This document shows positions 36,481 through 40,733 of a DNA stretch of 40,733 nt, piece by piece. The stretch comes from Byssochlamys sp. IMV 00236 (lineage: Eukaryota > Ascomycota > Eurotiomycetes > Eurotiales > Thermoascaceae): positions 1 through 40,733 of the forward strand of contig MSJH02000157.1 in NCBI GenBank assembly GCA_001931875.2, written 5' to 3'. The translations under genes were made by a program, and so were the position numbers. The first letter of the stretch is position 1. Every line of letters starts with the position of its first letter. Under the pieces are notes generated by a model. The model worked only from the letters and a program-made list of their open reading frames with translations. It was not told the origin of the DNA and searched no databases.

Positions 36481-36839
36481 TCTCTTTATTTATTGCGTCG
36501 TGTGGGAAGGGAAGAAAAAAAAGGTACAGTCTGGTGCATTGATGAACGGCGTTGACAAATCAGAGGACTTTAAAATGAGAATGACGCATGACCGGGCGTG
36601 GGCGTGCCTAGTTCATGCCCACAGCATGAATAGAGCTGCAGAAATAATTTGACAAATCAGACTTTTAATCTCTTGCTTTTTTAAAGGCACATGATTAGGT
36701 GAACTTATAAGCACAGCTTTTATTCCTCTAAAGGCTAGTAGACATTTTCAAATAACGTCTAACACAAACTATATAAATGAATGCAACTAGTGTTTCTTTT
36801 TTTCCTTTTTCCTTTTTCTTTTATAAACTACGCACAAAC
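36481..36839. other. intergenic: divergent promoter ATG18 / inhibitor gene 1
   Basis: Holds a GC-richer patch with an 8-of-9 inverted repeat (GTGGGCGTG 36598-36606, CATGCCCAC 36614-36622), framed by a 13-base direct repeat TTGACAAATCAGA at 36552-36564 and 36649-36661. A TATATAA box at 36770-36776 lies 64 bases before the inhibitor ATG. Confidence 0.55.
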
Positions 36840-37208
36840 ATGTCTGAAAGTGAACAAAGTAAATGGCACGAAAAATTAGTTGGCAAGTATATAGTCGAAG
36901 ATGATGCACCTACTACGCTTTCCGAGGGAGAGGTAAGTGTCTAAAAAAAGTGTTTTTAGGTTATTGATGTTTATGCATCCTAGTATGTTCGCGCCAAGGA
37001 TTTACCAAAGCCAAACAGAGTTCTTTTTGCCAATAGCATAGTGACAACAGATTATATGACAGACAGACTTAGTGTGTTTGTCGATGATAACATGAAAATA
37101 ATGCAAACCTTTTATGGTTAAATGATAATGTCATTGCCAAGAGACCGTTGTCAAGGCAATATGTCTGTTAATAATAAAACTAAAGATGTATATTTTTCAT
37201 AAACATTA
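36790..37208 (+). repeat. left arm of large inverted repeat
   Basis: Matches the reverse complement of 40308-40733. Identity is near perfect over the leader, exon 1, the intron, the start of exon 2 and the 3' flank (a few changes), except for an 81-base patch of 22 differences in exon 2. The arm starts at least at 36790, because the partner is cut by the window end; its true outer end is unknown. Confidence 0.9.
36840..37121 (+). CDS. serine protease inhibitor, I78/potato inhibitor I-like, copy 1
   Basis: Two exons (36840-36932 and 36984-37121), 76 aa. Small cytosolic-type inhibitor without signal peptide. WHEKLVGKYIVEDD matches the family start (W..LVGK..ED), and VRAKDLPKPNRVLF leads to the binding loop SIVTTDYMTDRLSVFVDD. 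By analogy with the potato-inhibitor-I loop (x-V-T-[P1]-[D/E]-Y-R), P1 would be Thr here. The family's loop-supporting Arg in the YR position is Met. There are no cysteines, so the fold does not depend on disulphides. A TATA box lies 64 bases upstream. Related fungal I78 proteins inhibit the fungus's own vacuolar or secreted subtilisins; the target here is unknown. The weaker loop match suggests altered specificity or relaxed selection relative to copy 2. Confidence 0.85.
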
Positions 37209-37444
37209 TAATGATATCACTATTGTTCAATCAGTTTATTGAAAACCCCTGTTTGAGACCACAATAGAAGATTGCTGCAATGATAGTAACATTCATGCCC
37301 CTCTTTATCTTTGTCTTTACAACAGATTGTTCGCCTTTTCGCATCCCTTCTTCATTGGTTTTTTATTAGTGTAGAAAAAACTGTAAATGGTTTAAGAATT
37401 GGATGTTTATTTTTATAATGAAAAAAAATAAAGACAAGACAGAA
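37122..37444. other. 3' flank of inhibitor 1 and inner repeat boundary
   Basis: Inverted-repeat similarity ends at about 37208. The rest is AT-rich, with AATAAA-like signals near 37167 (+) and 37425, and no ORF. Confidence 0.5.
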
Positions 37445-38317
37445 CTATTGCTGTCTTGCAGGTCTTGATTGGGGTACAGAACAAACGTTCTCTACAATTG
37501 ATATCAGTTGTCTTGATGCGCTTACCAGATTATCTAAACCTTCTGGATTATCCTTCAATTGCTTGATCTTTTCATTGTACTTGGTAATTAAGATACGAAT
37601 GTTTTGGTTCGCGCTTTCTAATAGCTCACGGCATAGAAGGTTTTGGTTATAATGTGGGGTATCAGGTCTTTCTTGCTGAGCAACAGGGGCAGGAGCACGA
37701 GGAGAAAAAGGCAGCTTGGTTACGCGGCTGACCAAAAAAATATACCTACACATCTTTGTTTGATCAGGGCAGCTGCAGTTATTCAGAAAGCCTTCTTTGG
37801 TATCCATCTCGTAGAAGAGGATGTTTTCAGTGAAGGATTTGCACTGGTAAACATTTTCTTCGAGCTGTTCTACCATGGAACAGGCTACGTCGTAATCAAT
37901 GTAGTATGCTGCTCTTCTCTTCTTTTCTTCGTTGATTATCAAGCGAAACCTACCAAAATCATGCGCAGCTTTGATTGTATCCTTCCAATAATCTAATGTT
38001 ACCACTTGAAATAAAACATAGACTAGGCAATCTACACGCAAAGAGCGAGAGCGGCCAAGATAGAACGTCTTCAATTGGTTATGATACGATTCTACCAGAT
38101 TGTTAGTGTGGAAAGAAGCATTCTATAAACAGACAGAAAAGTTGGATTTTAGTAAACTGGAGCAATAAGCATTAATGATTACCTGTCTCCACGCTTTGGA
38201 CCACAATTCCTTTCTTGGAAGCCACAAACAGTTGAGATACGTAAGAAATACTTTAAATTCTTTATTTGAATTTCTTATTTTATAACGAATATCTTTATTA
38301 TTTTTAGTATTTCTTAT
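37445..38317 (-). pseudogene. MULE-type transposase, C-terminal fragment with degenerate SWIM finger
   Basis: Two joined segments (38317-38183 and 38122-37445, phase 0). FHTNNLVESYHNQLKTFYLG followed by RSLRVDCLVYVL is the strand typical of Mutator-like transposases just after the catalytic core (NN..ES.H..LK). The SWIM finger that should follow reads NNCSCPDQTKMCRYIFLV: C-x-C and C are present, but the final His of C-x-H is Tyr. A coiled, charged tail ends at ARQQ. The catalytic DDE domain is missing: upstream of 38317 the frame is closed by a stop and no core motif is found. So it is a truncated, presumably inactive copy. A second SWIM gene lies at 12.2-13.5 kb, but the two are not close relatives by eye. 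Confidence 0.65.
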
Positions 38318-38594
38318 TTATGGACAAAAGAATGTTTGCTTACTTTTCTGAGGCAATTGTTATAAGACTTTTAATTATCTTAATTCACCGTTGTAGGCTC
38401 AAAAAGATAATGGCCAAAACAGAAAGAAAGTTTGCCTGAGATTAAATATTCTTTTTATAGAAAAGGGGTTCCATCAGTGTTGTCAATAGAATAAACAACA
38501 ATTGATAAATTATAGCCACCTTTGAATAGATTTGATCATTGTTGTTCATCTTCCCTTTTCCTTTCTCTCCTATAACTGATCTTCTGTATTCCTA

Positions 38595-40241
38595 ATGGAC
38601 ACTATTACTGCCCTCTCGGAACAAGCAATAAAAGAAAGATGCCAGTTCTTCATATATCAAACCTTCGAGTCAAGATTAAAGCGAGAAATGGTAAAACTAT
38701 ACAAAAAATACCCAAAAAAAGAAAGCCCCAACAGAAAAAGTACTTTTAAAGGACTTGGAGGAAAGGGAAATAACAAAAAATAGTTTGCTCAATGTATACA
38801 AAGACGCATCAGATTTATGGAATCAAGCAAATGATTTATTAGAAGGTAACGAAACAAAAATACTGAATTGTATAAGCACTTATGCCTTTTATTTCAGACG
38901 ACACAAGTCCAAGCATAATCATTACTCGCTTGCAATTATCTGGTGTTTGCACAAAGCTGTACATTCCCGTGATATTACCATAGCGTAAATATGTGAAAGA
39001 AGATAAGAAAAGAATGTATGATCAACTTTTTGTCGATCAAAAGCTTCAAACACAAAAGAAGGAAGTAAACACAGAACAACAACAACAACAATAACAACAT
39101 ACAAAACGTATAAAAATGGTCACCACGCCTCTTCAGGCTATTCTCAAAGATGGTAACGAAAGTGTATTAAATATTTTAAGAAAAGGAGAGGATTGCATCT
39201 AGTGTCTTACTAGACATCTCTGTCGTCATGGAACTCATAGTGGAGGATTATTTACAGAGGTAACACTATTAGGATTATAGCAAAGGCGGGTCAATACTGA
39301 TATGTTCTTATTTTATTTTAGTGGGGAAAATATATTAGACATTAATCGAATAATACCGAAGGAAGCGCAGAGAGAAGAAATTAATCTTATCCTAAACGTC
39401 CCTAAGCCAGCATTAAAAAAGATTTATTATTATTACGGAAAATTAGACCAGTAAAGGAACGAAGAGAGTACGAATTCCTTTCACACCAACACTTGTCATT
39501 TGTTTTCAGCCATTTCTTTGGTAAAGGATCAAGAACTTCTTCAAGCGAAGAAAGCATCTGGCTTGGTAAAGTGGAGTCACTGGATATAGTGCTCACAGAA
39601 TGTTCACCACAGATGAGGTCATTGATTGAACCTCTTCTGAAAACTTTTGCTACTAATATTGCAACGATGTACTCGGGTGAACGAGTGTCCCGCTTACTAG
39701 AGAAGACTTTGTTAGTCCTGTTACGATTACATCTGGCTGCCACAAGGAAAAAAAAAAATTTCTGACAAAAGACGTAGGTAAGCAAACTGATTTTGTTTAC
39801 TAAACATCCTCTAATGTACTTGTGATAGCTTTCGTAATCTTAATGAAAAAGCTAAGAAAAAGCTGAGAAAAAGCAAGTTAACCGTGCTTCTTATTCAAGG
39901 AAGATTATTAACTGTCATTTCAACTACTGAATACCGATAATCAAAATTGTGCTGTATCTGCGACGAACCAGTCGTTCATCCAAAGAAGAACAATGGAAAG
40001 GTCAATCTTGGTGCAGTCTTGTATGTCAATTCTGACTGCATTGGTCGTCAAAATTCATATGCTATAAAAAGCCGAGACCAGTGCAGCAGTGAATATTCTT
40101 AAAATTGGATTGTGCAAACTGATCACAAATGACGACCACCCTTCGTTTTCGTGGCAAATGAAGAAAGAAGATGCTTTAAACAAATTACTTCATGGTTCGA
40201 CACAATTTGCAAAGTTGATGTCGGACTTTCTCTCAATGTAG
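38595..40241 (+). pseudogene. TnpB/Fanzor-like RuvC nuclease relic
   Basis: Multi-exon plus-strand relic with several breaks. The N-terminal part (38595-39090) shows ERCQFFIYQTFESRLKREM, a frameshift near 38735, then LLNVYKDASDLWNQANDLLE and an in-frame TAG near 38984. The middle (39493-39764) reads HFFGKGSRTSSSEESIWLGK through ATRKKKNF. The diagnostic end is at 39826-40241: KLTVLLIQGRLLTVISTTEYR, a TAA at 39938-39940, then SKLCCICDEPVVHP, VNSDCIGRQ, and KSRD at about 40067-40078 followed in another frame by SAAVNILKIG. The pattern E-x-x-[T]S-x-x-C-x-x-C ... C ... RD-x-[N/S]AA-x-NI is the RuvC-II Glu / zinc ribbon / RuvC-III Asp hallmark of TnpB and eukaryotic Fanzor proteins. RuvC-I was not found. 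Family call by motif only. Confidence 0.55.
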
Positions 40242-40307
40242 AGAATGGGTCTCGGATGCCTTTTTGGCCGATCTATTGGCAACGACAACGGATGCATTTC
40301 AACAAAA

Positions 40308-40733
40308 TTGGCCGAATGTTTATGTTTATGTATATATCTTTAGTTTTATTATTAACAGACATATTGCCATGGCAACGGTCTCTTGCCAATGACATTATCA
40401 TTTAACCAAAACTAACGCCTTTTACTTTCATGTTATCGTCCACATGAACATTAAGTCTGTCTGTCCTATAATCCATTGTCATTATGCTATTGGCAAAAAG
40501 AACTCTGTTTGGCTTTGGTAAATCCTTGGCGCGAACATACTAGGATGCATAAACATCAATAACCTAAAAACACTTTTTTTAGACATTTACCTCTCCCTCG
40601 GAAAGCGTAGTAGGTGCATCATCTTCGACTATATACTTGCCAACTAATTTTTCATGCCATTTATTTTGTTCACTTTCAGACATGTTTGTGCGTAGTTTAT
40701 AAAAGAAAAAGGAAAAAGGAAAAAAAGAAACAC
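40308..40733 (-). repeat. right arm of large inverted repeat, cut by window end
   Basis: Reverse complement of 36790-37208. The match runs right up to the last base of the window, so the repeat continues beyond it. Confidence 0.9.
40402..40683 (-). CDS. serine protease inhibitor, I78/potato inhibitor I-like, copy 2
   Basis: Two exons (40683-40591 and 40539-40402), 76 aa, same structure as copy 1 and facing it. Exon 1 differs from copy 1 by two bases (one Ser/Asn change), the 51-nt intron by one base, and the first 57 bases of exon 2 by none. The final 81 bases differ at 22 sites, 11 amino acids. The loop reads SIMTMDYRTDRLNVHVDD, a much closer fit to the family (T-M-[DE]-Y-R, DRLN), with Met at the inferred P1 and both loop-supporting arginines kept. 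This copy is therefore the better candidate for a working inhibitor. Its promoter is mostly outside the window; the 50-base leader matches copy 1. Confidence 0.85.

Larger units (their letters stand above)
37209..40307. mobile_element. possible transposon island between inverted arms
   Basis: The 3.1 kb enclosed by the inverted arms contains only transposon-type relics: a MULE transposase C-terminal fragment (-) and a TnpB/Fanzor-like relic (+). MULEs often have terminal inverted repeats of hundreds of bases and can carry host genes, so the arms could be element termini that captured an inhibitor gene. An inverted duplication that happens to surround older insertions is the alternative. No target-site duplication can be checked because the right arm is cut. 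Confidence 0.35.

Noticed and set aside
38595..38783. stand-alone small protein gene of 62 codons
   Set aside because: The neighbouring frame continues with clear protein-like sequence, so it is the first piece of a frameshifted relic.
39083..39110. CAA/ATA repeat taken as a CRISPR or tandem-repeat array
   Set aside because: A simple trinucleotide run coding for Gln in the relic; no spacer structure, and the organism is eukaryotic.
40151..40405. 84-codon plus-strand frame near the end
   Set aside because: It runs out of the Fanzor-like relic into the inverted arm and antisense to inhibitor copy 2; no domain.

Overview
The window is a nuclear segment from a fungus, most likely a Mucorales-type member of Mucoromycota. 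The evidence is AT-rich DNA, dense genes split by very short introns (about 45-80 nt, mostly GTAAG-like...TAG), and a gene set with early-diverging traits: soluble calreticulin, a membrane-anchored GH9 glucanase, and SWIM and TnpB/Fanzor-like transposon relics. The odd length, the poly-A at base 1 and an end inside an inverted repeat suggest a whole short contig or scaffold. All exon models were built by hand from splice motifs and frame continuity.

Layout. 1-1430: AT-rich, with a decayed minus-strand ORF. 1431-5498 (+): DOA10/SSM4 ER ubiquitin ligase. 5945-6472 (+): small WWE-like protein. 7219-8017 (+): Zn2Cys6 regulator. 8603-10436 (-): GH9 endoglucanase. 10590-11282 (-): SWC5. About 12.2-13.5 kb (+): broken SWIM zinc-finger gene. 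13610-15000 (-): oxysterol-binding protein. 16068-17397 (-): calreticulin. 17741-18279 (-): hotdog thioesterase. 18416-20866 (-): TBC RabGAP. 21384-22506 (-): glutamine synthetase. 22999-30329 (-): FAB1 PI3P 5-kinase. 30654-31091 (+): MAPR/Dap1-like heme protein. 31194-32281 (+): EI24-like protein. 32301-34777 (-): MAK5/DDX24 helicase. 34889-36480 (-): ATG18 PROPPIN.

The right 4 kb differs. Two near-identical inverted arms (36790-37208 and 40308-40733, the second cut by the window edge) each carry a complete I78/potato-inhibitor-I-like protease inhibitor gene, converging on each other. They enclose about 3.1 kb with a minus-strand Mutator-like (MULE) transposase C-terminal fragment and a plus-strand relic with the C-terminal RuvC/zinc-ribbon signature of TnpB/Fanzor nucleases. 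The two inhibitor genes are almost identical in exon 1, the intron and the start of exon 2, then differ sharply over the reactive-site and C-terminal codons, with mostly amino-acid-changing differences. This is the most interesting signal in the window.

Functional themes. Several genes serve ER and endomembrane biology: DOA10 (ER degradation), calreticulin (glycoprotein folding), an OSBP-type sterol/PI4P carrier, a RabGAP, EI24, FAB1 (makes PI(3,5)P2) and ATG18 (binds PI3P and PI(3,5)P2). FAB1, EI24 and ATG18 lie within 14 kb. Whether that linkage means anything is inference.
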